A stretch of 64,000 bases of DNA from an uncultured Flavobacteriales bacterium (GCA_903860985.1 CAIOSO010000091.1:1-64000), one strand, 5' to 3'; positions 41,761 through 50,826 are shown, counted from the first letter of the stretch. Numbers and translations are program-made. Notes: generated from the sequence alone by a model not told the origin.

Positions 41761-41810
41761 CCGTTTCCTTCTTCCCGATTCATTCGGATAGCTGGAGACG
41801 ACTCTATATG

Positions 41811-41835
41811 GCCGCTCGCAAGAGCGGCTTTTTTT
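41811..41835 (+). terminator. Intrinsic terminator of groESL
   Basis: A 7-bp stem GCCGCTC/GAGCGGC with a GCAA tetraloop and seven T. Confidence 0.92.
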
Positions 41836-41845
41836 ATCCCTACAT

Positions 41846-41875
41846 TTTGAAGCGCGTTTATTAACTTTATCTTTC
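41846..41875 (+). promoter_or_regulatory. Candidate promoter for the SRAP gene
   Basis: TTTG, 18 bases, then TATCTTTC (7 of 8 matches to TAnnTTTG). Predicted leader about 7 nt to the ATG at 41886. Confidence 0.45.
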
Positions 41876-41885
41876 AATCTTACTT

Positions 41886-42596
41886 ATGTGCTACGCGAAT
41901 TCTTCCACTTCTGTGAACATCGACTTGGCGAAACGATACAAAAAGGTCGTGCCAGAGTTGATTCCAGATAAACCAACCTTTTACGCATCTGGTTTTGATC
42001 ACCCCAACTGGCGAATTATTACGACTGATCCGCAAATGCAACAAATGAATTGGGGACTAGTGCCCTTTTGGTTTAAAGGTGAAAATCGCTTCGATGTGAG
42101 TAATAAAACCCTCAATGCTCGGATCGAAACATTGGAGGAACGTAGCTCGTTCAAGCATTTATGGAACCGTCAACATTGCTTGGTTCCTTCCACCGGATTT
42201 TTTGACTGGCAACACCAAGGAAAGAACCGAATTCCATACCTTATTCGGTGCAAAGAACAAGAACTCTTTTCGCTAGCAGGGATGTACGATACATGGATGA
42301 ATCCACAAACGCAAACGATGGAGCAGACATTCACCATCGTAACCTGTGAAGCAAACGAATTGATGGCGGAAATTCACAACGTAAAAAAACGCATGCCCTT
42401 GATTTTAACGCCTGAATTGGAAAGCGATTGGTTGAGTGGAAACTTTCATTGGGACCTATCCAAACGCATTGCATCGGATAAATTAGTGGCTCATACCATT
42501 AATAAACGTTTAATCCTCTCTCCCCAAGCAAATAGCGCGGAAATACACAAAGAATTTATGGATGATAGTCAACGTCAAACAAATCTATTTGACTAA
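41886..42596 (+). CDS. SRAP-family protein (HMCES/YedK-like abasic site sensor)
   Basis: A 236-residue SOS response-associated peptidase domain protein. The catalytic Cys follows the initiator Met (MCYANS), as in YedK, where it forms a covalent link to abasic sites in single-stranded DNA. The Asn of NARIETLEER and the His of EIHNVKKRMPLIL match the other active residues. The motif usually reading GFYEW or GWFEW is GFFDW here, so the expected Glu is Asp. It stands alone, between groEL and unrelated genes. Confidence 0.93.
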   Translation: MCYANSSTSVNIDLAKRYKKVVPELIPDKPTFYASGFDHPNWRIITTDPQMQQMNWGLVPFWFKGENRFDVSNKTLNARIETLEERSSFKHLWNRQHCLVPSTGFFDWQHQGKNRIPYLIRCKEQELFSLAGMYDTWMNPQTQTMEQTFTIVTCEANELMAEIHNVKKRMPLILTPELESDWLSGNFHWDLSKRIASDKLVAHTINKRLILSPQANSAEIHKEFMDDSQRQTNLFD

Positions 42597-42605
42597 TTTT
42601 GGCAT

Positions 42606-42613
42606 TACATTTG
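42606..42613 (+). promoter_or_regulatory. -7 promoter box for the 42627 lipoprotein gene
   Basis: TACATTTG matches TAnnTTTG; predicted leader about 10 nt before a GTG start. No TTTG at N19. Confidence 0.5.
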
Positions 42614-42626
42614 ATTTCCACCGCAC

Positions 42627-43301
42627 GTGAAAAAAATTACACTCCTTTTCGTCTTGTTTTTAACTCTGATTTCGTGCATTGAAATCTCGGATGACTTAAC
42701 GATGCACAACGATGGGTCCGGAACCTTGCGGTATAAAGTCAATCTGTCGGCGAGTAAGGTAAAAGTCAATTCCATTCTAGCCTTAGATAGCCTTGATGGA
42801 AAAAAAGTTCCAAGTATTCAAGACATCAGTGCAAAAATAGGGGAGTTTGCTAAAATTCTCGATGCACAACCTGGAATTTCAAATGTCTTAATCGAAGAAA
42901 ATTACACAGACTTTATCTTAAAATTTTCCTGTGATTTCTCGAGTATCATGTCCCTTCAAGCCGGATTAGCCAATGCGATTGAAGCTGTATCAAAAGATAA
43001 ACTAGGTCCTGAAGCAGATGAAATTTGGATTACCTGGGATGGAAATAAACTGAAACGTTCCATTCCCGCTTTTGCTCGCGCCAAAGTAAAAGGATACAAA
43101 TCGAATGACATTGAATTATTAAAGCAAGGAACATATACCACCATTACGCGTTTTGATCGTCCGATTGAACGATGCGATAATTCACTTGGAACCTTTAGTA
43201 AAAATAAGCAAGCGGTGATGATCAAAGCCAGTGCTTTTAGCATCAAAGAAAACCAAGATTTACTCGAAAATACAATCTATTTAATCTCGACGAAAAACTA
43301 A
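42627..43301 (+). CDS. Unknown lipoprotein
   Basis: Not recognised. A 224-residue product from a GTG start, with signal peptide and lipobox TLISC at about residues 13-17. The mature part is mixed alpha/beta, beginning IEISDDLTMHNDGSGTLRYKV, and ends with ENTIYLISTKN. It has no transmembrane helix after the signal and should be anchored to the outer or inner membrane. Two large extracytoplasmic proteins follow (46 bp gap to the first), and all three use GTG starts, so they may act together. Confidence 0.85.
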   Translation: MKKITLLFVLFLTLISCIEISDDLTMHNDGSGTLRYKVNLSASKVKVNSILALDSLDGKKVPSIQDISAKIGEFAKILDAQPGISNVLIEENYTDFILKFSCDFSSIMSLQAGLANAIEAVSKDKLGPEADEIWITWDGNKLKRSIPAFARAKVKGYKSNDIELLKQGTYTTITRFDRPIERCDNSLGTFSKNKQAVMIKASAFSIKENQDLLENTIYLISTKN

Positions 43302-43347
43302 CGAGATTATGATTAAATTCGCTTCATATTTCATTTGAAAATTGCCT

Positions 43348-45201
43348 GTGAAAAACGCATTAATTTATACCTTATCATTGTTTTCAAGCACCCTGTTGTT
43401 TGGACAAAAATCAGAACTCTTTATCCCAAAGGATGCAGTGACCGTTTTCAGCATCAATAACATCAATTTATTGCAGAAAATCTCTATGGATGATTTGGTG
43501 CAGTATGAATTCATGGAAGAAGTGCATCAAGAATTATTCGATGGTTCAACTTCAGGTAAAACCTTGAAGGATGCAGGCATGGACTTCGATCAGCGCTTGA
43601 ATTTATTCTACGGGAAGTCTAACCAAAACGAAATATCTGGTTTTACATTCGGTGTTAAAAATCAGAAACAATTGTTTGAGGTATTTGATGATTTTCAGAA
43701 GCTAGACTTGAATTATCCAGGAGTTGAATTTTACGGCTCTTTTTTCAATAACCTTATCATCAAAGGAAATACAGCCATTTTAATTCGCATCGAACCGACG
43801 ATGTCTTACATCGATCAGATGACGGATTCCTTGTGGTACGCTCGCGGAAACGAAATGCCTTATGAATTGTTTGATGAAATCCAAATCGACGAAGAAGAGA
43901 TTCTAAACGAACAGGAGTTCACCAATGATCAACCGATAGAAGAAGCGGCTTATCCAGATGCAACGGAAAATCCCAACATTAAAAACTATTATGAGTTAAG
44001 AGACAGTGTACAGACGATTCTTCAAGAAAGAGAATTGGAACGCTTGATGAAGGAATTATTTGTAGATGGGGTGAATTTATATTCACAGGACGCACGATTT
44101 GCTGGACAAATGAGCCATGAAGCAATTGGCACGTTCTATTTGGATAATTCAAGGAATTTTGAGAAATCACAGGGACTTTGGTATTTCCAAACCGTTCTTC
44201 CATCCTTGTATCAGGACATTCAAGAATTGTATACAGGAAATGTGATTTTAGGTGATTTAATCCTGAAGGATAATATCGTTGAGTTTCAAGTAGAAGCAAA
44301 TTACGGGAAGGAACTCGGCTCGATTTATAAAGAAATGAACGACTCAAAATTCGATAAAAAAGTATTGAATTATATTCCTCAAACCAGCACCGGATATTTT
44401 ACGTACAATGTCAATCTGCGTCAAGCATATGAACAAGCTTACAAGGTCATCATGCCGATTTTGAGTGATGAAAAGAATGCACAAATTTCCATGAACGTAC
44501 TAACGATTGAATTGCTAAACGAATTCATTAACAAAGACGCCTTATTCGGAACCTACAAAGGAAGCATGTTTGGGACATTCAATGGAATCAAGAAAATTAA
44601 AACCAAGAAAATCGAATTCTACTACGATGAAGAGACCTTCGAATATGGTGAACGTGAAGCAGAAGCAGAAGAGGACATGCCGATTTTCACTGTGGGATTC
44701 TCCATTGATCGTTCTGATATTCCAGAGAAAGTGATGAAGCACATGAGTCGTTTGACATCGAAATTTAAAAATTGCGGGGATTATTGGAAATTTGAAAATG
44801 CCATTTTAGATGCTGCACCCATGTATTTTATCAACCGAAATGGATTGTTTATTTTAACCAATGACGAGGACTTGGCAGTGAATCATTCCAATGGGTATGG
44901 ATCAGAGTCCTTAACTAGAAAGGAACGAAAAGCGGCGAAGAAAAGTGGCTTCATGTATGGACACATTGACATTCAAGAAACCTTAAATCGTTTTCCTGTC
45001 GGAGTGTTAAATCCACGACAAGATGAAATTGTTCAATCGTTAAAAGGGAAATCTGGTCAATTTGAATTGAACTCGGGCAAAACAACAAGCGAACAAACGA
45101 AATTTAATTTACAATATTCATTTGAAGGTGATGAAACAACGGGTAAGCACCTGTTGGATTTAATTAACTCCATTTACGTCGTGACTACTTTCAACCCTTA
45201 A
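43348..45201 (+). CDS. Unknown exported protein, possibly DUF4836-like
   Basis: A 617-residue protein with a signal peptide ending in LLFGQ. It begins its mature part KSELFIPKDAVTVFSINN, which recalls the DUF4836 family of Bacteroidota, but I am not certain. A highly acidic insertion occurs at about 170-205 (QIDEEEILNEQEF) and another near 430 (EAEAEEDMP). The GTG at 43348 gives a better signal peptide than the TTG at 43342. It is a distant paralogue of the next gene, 2 bp downstream. Function unknown. Confidence 0.8.
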   Translation: MKNALIYTLSLFSSTLLFGQKSELFIPKDAVTVFSINNINLLQKISMDDLVQYEFMEEVHQELFDGSTSGKTLKDAGMDFDQRLNLFYGKSNQNEISGFTFGVKNQKQLFEVFDDFQKLDLNYPGVEFYGSFFNNLIIKGNTAILIRIEPTMSYIDQMTDSLWYARGNEMPYELFDEIQIDEEEILNEQEFTNDQPIEEAAYPDATENPNIKNYYELRDSVQTILQERELERLMKELFVDGVNLYSQDARFAGQMSHEAIGTFYLDNSRNFEKSQGLWYFQTVLPSLYQDIQELYTGNVILGDLILKDNIVEFQVEANYGKELGSIYKEMNDSKFDKKVLNYIPQTSTGYFTYNVNLRQAYEQAYKVIMPILSDEKNAQISMNVLTIELLNEFINKDALFGTYKGSMFGTFNGIKKIKTKKIEFYYDEETFEYGEREAEAEEDMPIFTVGFSIDRSDIPEKVMKHMSRLTSKFKNCGDYWKFENAILDAAPMYFINRNGLFILTNDEDLAVNHSNGYGSESLTRKERKAAKKSGFMYGHIDIQETLNRFPVGVLNPRQDEIVQSLKGKSGQFELNSGKTTSEQTKFNLQYSFEGDETTGKHLLDLINSIYVVTTFNP

Positions 45202-45203
45202 GC

Positions 45204-46532
45204 GTGTTTCGTAAAATAAGTACTTTACTTTTACTTGCCGGTGCACTTGGATTGGTGCTGTTTTTGAAAAACATTCTTTTTCAAAAACCGATTCCACCTA
45301 GATTAATTGATCGACTTCCAACGGCAGACTTCATTGCAACGGCAAATATTCTTGAATTAGCGAAGGAAACAAATGGCATGTTGCAGTACAATAAAATATC
45401 TGCACGAGATTTCACTACCTATGAGTTCTTGTTGGGTCAAGGAAAAATGTATGGCATTGACCTCCAGCAAAACGTCTATCTTTTTGGAAACGAAGACGGT
45501 AACTGGGGTGCAATGGCCCGCTTGAGTGACAGTTCCAAAATCATGGGAGGTATTGAGCGCCTTAAAAAGTTCGTGGATATTTCTGATTCCGTTTTTAATG
45601 ACCACAAATACTATTACAATTTAGAAGATAAGTCCTACCTGCATTATGGCGATGGTTACGTGTTTTTCTACAAAGGAAATGACTTTAAAACCGTGCTTGA
45701 ACAAGTTATTACTGCTCGTCATTTGGGGGTTCACAAAGACTGGAAACGATTTTTAGCGCACAAACAATTCAGGAATGAACATTTGGTGATTTATTCAAAT
45801 TGGCCAAAATTAAAGTCGCTTGGAATAGAAACGGCAATGTTTGCACATGATAGCGATTCCTCCAGCTTCAAATTAAAAAGCTACTTAAAGAAAACGAAAC
45901 CACTCTATTTCAAACAAAAAGAAAATGCCTTGAGTTATGCTTCTTCATTCGGAACGCAGCGAATGATTGATGTCCATTTGGATATCGAAGAATTAAAAAA
46001 GAATAAGGAAGATTCTATGTATGTCCAATTTTCTAAAATTGGAAAGCGTTTCGGTTTTCCAATCGCTGAATTCATTCAAGCGTGGACAGGTGACCTCTGT
46101 TTTATTGAAGGTGGAATGCAAAAGGTGAAAGAACAGTATATTGAAACCGTATTGGATGAGGATTTTAATGAACAAGAAATCTCTCGAGAAAAGGAAATCT
46201 TGATTCCAGCATACTCCGCGATGATTTCCATGAATGAATATGGACAGTTTTTCTTGAATAAACTCATGAAAAAAGGCATTCTTAGGAAAGAAGGAGAAGA
46301 ATTTCGCTTCTTATTTTCTCCCTTACTGAAACTAAAAAAGAACGGATCAATCTATCAATTTTATTCGGGTCCTTCGGCGCCAAAATTGCTAACGAGTAAG
46401 AACAATCACGTCACTTGGACAAATAAAGGAACGAAGTACTTCTTTAGCATCGATTCCTTAACCCGACACGAAGTTTTTGGAAGCTTACAGATCCCAGTTC
46501 GTAGAATTTTTAGAAGAAATAAGTTGATTTAG
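45204..46532 (+). CDS. Unknown membrane-anchored protein, paralogue of the upstream gene
   Basis: A 442-residue protein from a GTG start. A single N-terminal hydrophobic helix (ISTLLLLAGALGLVLFLKN) lacks a clear cleavage site, so it is probably a membrane anchor with the rest in the periplasm. Blocks align with the upstream protein in the same order: LPTADFIATANILELA with IPKDAVTVFSINNINLL, and IETVLDEDFNEQEISREKE with IEFYYDEETFEYGEREAE. It overlaps the convergent dus gene by 4 bp. Function unknown. Confidence 0.8.
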   Translation: MFRKISTLLLLAGALGLVLFLKNILFQKPIPPRLIDRLPTADFIATANILELAKETNGMLQYNKISARDFTTYEFLLGQGKMYGIDLQQNVYLFGNEDGNWGAMARLSDSSKIMGGIERLKKFVDISDSVFNDHKYYYNLEDKSYLHYGDGYVFFYKGNDFKTVLEQVITARHLGVHKDWKRFLAHKQFRNEHLVIYSNWPKLKSLGIETAMFAHDSDSSSFKLKSYLKKTKPLYFKQKENALSYASSFGTQRMIDVHLDIEELKKNKEDSMYVQFSKIGKRFGFPIAEFIQAWTGDLCFIEGGMQKVKEQYIETVLDEDFNEQEISREKEILIPAYSAMISMNEYGQFFLNKLMKKGILRKEGEEFRFLFSPLLKLKKNGSIYQFYSGPSAPKLLTSKNNHVTWTNKGTKYFFSIDSLTRHEVFGSLQIPVRRIFRRNKLI

Positions 46533-47536
46533 AGTTCGTTCGCATGAGCGAATTGAAACTCATCAGCATGTTCTTCAATGTAGCGCAGAATTTCCATGAT
46601 TTCATCCACATTGAAACTAGATACGAGTTTTGTTCGATATTCCTTGAAATGTGAAATCCCCTTGAAATAGTTCGTGTAATGACGTTTCATTTCATTGATA
46701 CCCAATTGCATGCCTTTCCACTGAATACTCATTTCCAAGTGATCTCTGCATGCTTGAACGCGGTCTTGAATGCTGGGGGATTCCAAATGGGTTCCCGTCG
46801 CCATGAAATGTTTGATTTCATTGAATACCCAAGGATACCCAATGCTAGCACGACCAATCATCACCCCATCAACACCATAGCGATTTTTGTATTCCAGCGC
46901 TTTTTCGGGTGAATTAATATCGCCATTTCCAAATACAGGAATGCGCATTCGCGAATTATTTTTAACCTCCCCAATTAAGGTCCAGTCTGCATCTCCTTTA
47001 TACATTTGCTTGCGTGTACGTCCATGTATGGAGATCGCTTCAATGCCAATATCTTGTAATCGTTCCGCGGTTTCCACTACAAATTTCGTATCGTCATCCC
47101 AGCCTAAGCGCGTTTTAACCGTAACAGGAAGTTTTGTTGCTTTCACAATCGCTTCCGTCATGCGCACCATTTTTGGAATGTCTTGTAAAAGTCCAGCTCC
47201 AGCACCTTTACAGGCCACTTTCTTCACGGGACAACCATAATTAATATCCAATAAATCAGGATTTACTTGATCAATGATTTCAGCACATTGAATCATGCTT
47301 TCGATATCCGATCCAAAGATTTGAATCCCAATTGGACGTTCGTATTCAAAAATGTCTAATTTTTGAACGCTTTTCGCCGCGTCTCGAATAAGTCCTTCCG
47401 AAGAAATAAATTCCGTATACATTAAATCAGCACCGTGTTTTTTACACAAGGCACGAAACGGCGGATCACTGACGTCCTCCATTGGAGCAAGTAGCAACGG
47501 GAAATCCCCTAATTCAATATCGCGAATTTTAACCAT
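46529..47536 (-). CDS. dusB: tRNA-dihydrouridine synthase
   Basis: A 335-residue FMN-dependent Dus enzyme that reduces uridines in the tRNA D-loop. It has the start FPLLLAPMEDVSDPPFRAL, the catalytic Cys in YGCPVKKVACKGAGAGLL and the FMN-phosphate loop with VFGNGDI. DusB is the commonest subfamily in this phylum, but the subfamily is inferred. It shares one base with the manC-like stop and is the last gene of the sprT-manC-dus operon. Confidence 0.92.
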   Translation of the reverse strand: MVKIRDIELGDFPLLLAPMEDVSDPPFRALCKKHGADLMYTEFISSEGLIRDAAKSVQKLDIFEYERPIGIQIFGSDIESMIQCAEIIDQVNPDLLDINYGCPVKKVACKGAGAGLLQDIPKMVRMTEAIVKATKLPVTVKTRLGWDDDTKFVVETAERLQDIGIEAISIHGRTRKQMYKGDADWTLIGEVKNNSRMRIPVFGNGDINSPEKALEYKNRYGVDGVMIGRASIGYPWVFNEIKHFMATGTHLESPSIQDRVQACRDHLEMSIQWKGMQLGINEMKRHYTNYFKGISHFKEYRTKLVSSFNVDEIMEILRYIEEHADEFQFAHANEL

Positions 47537-48627
47537 TACTTTTGAAAATATTCAGGACGATGGGTTTCTAGTACTTTGAGGTAGTTTTTAAGTTGTTGCT
47601 CGTTGGATGATTTCAAGATCATCAGCATATGCTCTGATTCAACTACAATGTAGTCTTTCAATCCATCTAATAACACTAATTTGTCCTTCGGGACATTCAC
47701 TAAGCAATTGCTTGAATCGAAAGCAAAAACGTTGTCGCCAATGATGGAATTTTCTTCGTTGTCCTTTGGAAGGTGTTCGGTTAAACTCCCCCAAGTACCT
47801 AAGTCACTCCAGTCAAAATCAGATAGCACGACAGAGACATTTTTCGCATGTTCCATCACCGCAAAATCAATGGAAATATCTTCACATTGATCAAACGCTT
47901 GGTATAAGAAGTCCGTTTCTTTTGTTGTGCCATAAGCAGAAGTGTCCGACATGAAAATCTGATGTAACATTGGCTGGAATCGATGTAAGGCATCGAGGAT
48001 AACGTCTGCACGCCAAATAAAAATCCCCGCATTCCAATAAAAATTCTTAGCATCCAAAAATTGCTGTGCCGTTTCAGTATTTGGTTTCTCGCGAAATTGA
48101 ATCACTTCGGTCGCTTGTCCTTTTTGAACACCGCTGCTTAAGTCAAATTCGATGTAGCCATAACCAGTATCGGGACGACTTGGTTCGATTCCCAATGTAA
48201 CCAGGTGTTTTTTTTCATTAGCAACTGAAATGGCCGTTGAAATAATTTCTTGAAACCTTGTTTCGTTGACGATTAAATGATCGGATGGCGAGATGATTAA
48301 TGTCGCTTCCGGATTACTAGCGTGAATCTTTGCTGCCGCATAGGCAATACAAGGAGCCGTATTCTTGCGCATTGGTTCGCACAAAATTTGCTCAAAGCTT
48401 AATTCAGGAAGTTGTTCCTTTACCAGTTCACGGTAGGAGGTGTTTGTCAGTATGTAAATGTGTTCGGTTGGTACAGATTTCTGCATGCGCTCAAACGTTA
48501 AGCGAAGCAAAGACTTTCCAATACCAAGTACATCGAGGAATTGTTTTGGTTTTTGAGGGGTGGACATTGGCCAAAAACGGCTACCAACTCCTCCTGCCAT
48601 AATTAATCCGTAATTATTTGTGCTCAT
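47536..48627 (-). CDS. manC: Mannose-1-phosphate guanylyltransferase
   Basis: A 363-residue nucleotidyltransferase that makes GDP-mannose from mannose-1-phosphate and GTP. The N-terminal signature is LIMAGGVGSRFWPMSTPQKPKQF with FWPMS as in GMPP/ManC enzymes; REKPNTE and WNAGIFIWRAD are further family segments. The second isomerase domain of bifunctional enzymes is absent. GDP-mannose would feed surface glycans such as those at the left edge. The ATG at 48627 is chosen over a TTG at 48636; it overlaps the SprT-like gene by 14 bp. Confidence 0.93.
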   Translation of the reverse strand: MSTNNYGLIMAGGVGSRFWPMSTPQKPKQFLDVLGIGKSLLRLTFERMQKSVPTEHIYILTNTSYRELVKEQLPELSFEQILCEPMRKNTAPCIAYAAAKIHASNPEATLIISPSDHLIVNETRFQEIISTAISVANEKKHLVTLGIEPSRPDTGYGYIEFDLSSGVQKGQATEVIQFREKPNTETAQQFLDAKNFYWNAGIFIWRADVILDALHRFQPMLHQIFMSDTSAYGTTKETDFLYQAFDQCEDISIDFAVMEHAKNVSVVLSDFDWSDLGTWGSLTEHLPKDNEENSIIGDNVFAFDSSNCLVNVPKDKLVLLDGLKDYIVVESEHMLMILKSSNEQQLKNYLKVLETHRPEYFQK

Positions 48628-49246
48628 ATTTTTCAATTAGTTCAACGGTTGCCAGTGCATGCACTAAATAAGGTTTTCCCGTTTTTAATTCGGTACAAAG
48701 ATAACGACTTCTGCGTAGTAAGCCTTTCTCGAATGATTTTCCATTTAAATGAAACATGCTTTTGTGTGGAATTTCTTCCAAGGTTGTTCCAGGTGACTTG
48801 TCGTAAAGTTTCAATGTCCGACTCAATTGAATGTCTGTGCAAGAGGACGCTTTTGTATTGGTGAAGTTTTTCCAAAGTGCCTTTTCCACATCTATTGGTA
48901 GTTTTTTGCTTACCAAAATCGGCTCCATTAAACGTCGATATGCTTGTTTCCACTCGTTGCCGTGCGCCTGAATACGCATTCCATAGTCACGAAAAGCCTC
49001 CAAATGAGCAAGTTCGTGAATAGCGGTTACTAAAAACGCGAATTTATTCAAATCACCATTGACCGTAATTGTTGGTTTTTCTTCGCCGGATTTCACTCGG
49101 AAGTCCCCAAGCTTGGTGCTTCGTCCCGGGACAATTTTAAACTTTACCTTTGCTGAAAGGATTAAATCAGTCAAGTATTCCGTAAACGCCTCTGGAGCGA
49201 AACGATGGAGCGTTTCAATAAATTGATCTCGTTTAGAATTAGACAC
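48614..49246 (-). CDS. SprT-like zinc metalloprotease domain protein
   Basis: A 210-residue protein with the zinc-binding HExxH motif in AIHELAHLEAF at about residues 80-90 and a SprT-like body. Eukaryotic SPRTN relatives cleave DNA-protein crosslinks; bacterial SprT roles are poorly known. The ORF-track start (TTG, 49264) lies beyond the promoter box; the GTG at 49246 is the best start and coincides with the predicted +1. It leads the sprT-manC-dus operon. Confidence 0.85.
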   Translation of the reverse strand: MSNSKRDQFIETLHRFAPEAFTEYLTDLILSAKVKFKIVPGRSTKLGDFRVKSGEEKPTITVNGDLNKFAFLVTAIHELAHLEAFRDYGMRIQAHGNEWKQAYRRLMEPILVSKKLPIDVEKALWKNFTNTKASSCTDIQLSRTLKLYDKSPGTTLEEIPHKSMFHLNGKSFEKGLLRRSRYLCTELKTGKPYLVHALATVELIEKYEHK

Positions 49247-49249
49247 GAA

Positions 49250-49257
49250 CAAAGTTA
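49250..49257 (-). promoter_or_regulatory. -7 promoter box for the SprT-like gene
   Basis: Minus strand reads TAACTTTG. The predicted +1 falls on the G of the GTG start, so the transcript would be leaderless. Confidence 0.55.
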
Positions 49258-49306
49258 AAAACAAAATGAACGCAAAATCACCTCACATCCGCATAGAAAA
49301 TATCCT

Positions 49307-49314
49307 TAACTTAG
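49307..49314 (+). promoter_or_regulatory. Candidate -7 box for the MlaE-type permease gene
   Basis: TAACTTAG matches TAnnTTTG at 7 of 8 positions; the GTG start is 5 bases beyond, leaving about one nucleotide of leader. Confidence 0.4.
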
Positions 49315-49318
49315 CTTC

Positions 49319-50062
49319 GTGAAATATTTGCAAAATATAGGAAAGTACACGTTGATGTTGACCATCGTTTTTACGAAGCCAAAGAAATGGAAAATATTCT
49401 TTTCGCGCTTAGTGAATGAACTAGATAACATCGGTATCAGTTCCTTGCCAATTGTTGGACTAATGTCCACCTTTATTGGAGGAGTAATCGCCTTGCAAAC
49501 TGCTTCAAGCATGTCCAATCCACTTTTGCCCAAATATACCGTTGGATACATCACACAATCAAGTACGATTCTAGAATTTTCACCGACGATCATATCCTTG
49601 ATTCTTGCCGGGAAGGTAGGATCGAATGTCGCTTCTGAAATTGGCACCATGCGTGTCACCGAACAAATAGATGCCTTAGAAATTATGGGAGTGAATTCCT
49701 TGAATCATTTGGTGCTACCGAAGATCATTGCCGCAATTTTGTTTTTTCCGGTGCTCATCATTTTCTCCATGACCTTAAGTATGTTCGGAGGATGGATGGC
49801 CTTGATGATTACTAATTTAACCACAACGGAAACGTATGTTTTAGGTTTACGTGCATTTTTTAATCCGTTTCACATTACCTATGCATTAACAAAAACAGTG
49901 GTGTTTGGATTCTTAATTGTTTCTGTTTCTTCTTTCTATGGTTACTATGTGAAAGGAGGCTCAATCAATGTGGGTCAAGCTTCCACCCAGGCTGTTGTCA
50001 GCAGCAGTATTGCCATATTAGTAGCCAACTTAATTCTAACACAATTATTGTTGCTGTCATGA
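49319..50062 (+). CDS. mlaE: MlaE-family ABC transporter permease
   Basis: A 247-residue membrane protein of the MlaE/YrbE family. It has STFIGGVIALQTASSM and the conserved cytoplasmic stretch GKVGSNVASEIGTMRVTEQIDALE. In E. coli MlaE works with MlaF, MlaB and MlaD to move phospholipids between membranes. It begins with GTG at 49319 and overlaps the ATPase by 4 bp (ATGA). The usual mlaD gene does not follow. Confidence 0.9.
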   Translation: MKYLQNIGKYTLMLTIVFTKPKKWKIFFSRLVNELDNIGISSLPIVGLMSTFIGGVIALQTASSMSNPLLPKYTVGYITQSSTILEFSPTIISLILAGKVGSNVASEIGTMRVTEQIDALEIMGVNSLNHLVLPKIIAAILFFPVLIIFSMTLSMFGGWMALMITNLTTTETYVLGLRAFFNPFHITYALTKTVVFGFLIVSVSSFYGYYVKGGSINVGQASTQAVVSSSIAILVANLILTQLLLLS

Positions 50063-50826
50063 TTGAGGTAAGAAGTGTCAATAAAACATTTAATGGACAA
50101 CAAGTTTTGTTCGACATCAACCATCAATTTGAATCAGGGAAAGTCAATTTGATTATTGGTCAATCCGGTCAAGGAAAATCTGTCTTAGCTAAATGCATCG
50201 TTGGTTTATATGAAGTGGATGATGGACAAATCATTTTTGATGGACGGAATTTCACGGATATGGAACGATTTGAACGCAGTCAAATTCGGGAAGAAATCGG
50301 CATGTTGTTTCAAGGCGTGGCGTTATTTGACTCCCTTAGCGTTGAAGAAAATGTCATGTTTCCATTGACTATGTTTACCAAGCTGACGAAAGGAGAAATG
50401 CAAAAGCGTGTTGACTTTTGCTTAGATCGCGTTAATTTGTCGGGTCGAAACAAATTACTCCCGGCGGAATGTAGTGGTGGCATGCAAAAACGAATTGGAA
50501 TTGCCCGAGCAATCTCCATGAATCCAAAGTACTTATTCTGCGACGAACCAAATTCTGGATTGGATCCAAAAACATCCATTGTTATCGATGGACTCATCAA
50601 AGACATTACTGCTGAATTCAATATGACCACGGTGGTGATTACGCATGACATGAATAGTGTAATAGAAATCGGACAAAACATCTTATTTATCTATCAAGGA
50701 AAGAAATGGTGGAGCGGGGATAAAGATTCCATTATCACAACAGATAATCCGGAGATACTCAATTTCGTTTATGCGTCCGAATTCATGAAGGAAATTAGAT
50801 CCGCTATGCAGGAAAAAAGAACATAA
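50059..50826 (+). CDS. mlaF: MlaF-type ABC transporter ATP-binding protein
   Basis: A 255-residue ATPase. Walker A is GQSGQGKSV, the signature is ECSGGMQKR, Walker B is YLFCDEPNSGLD and the H-loop is VITHDMNSV. It drives the MlaE-type permease encoded just upstream. The next element downstream is the tRNA-Leu promoter, so the operon ends here. Confidence 0.93.
   Translation: MIEVRSVNKTFNGQQVLFDINHQFESGKVNLIIGQSGQGKSVLAKCIVGLYEVDDGQIIFDGRNFTDMERFERSQIREEIGMLFQGVALFDSLSVEENVMFPLTMFTKLTKGEMQKRVDFCLDRVNLSGRNKLLPAECSGGMQKRIGIARAISMNPKYLFCDEPNSGLDPKTSIVIDGLIKDITAEFNMTTVVITHDMNSVIEIGQNILFIYQGKKWWSGDKDSIITTDNPEILNFVYASEFMKEIRSAMQEKRT

Noticed and set aside
41734-41885. Riboswitch or small RNA in the groEL-SRAP gap
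   Set aside because: The hairpins are explained by two terminators, and the rest is a candidate promoter; no known aptamer core was recognised.
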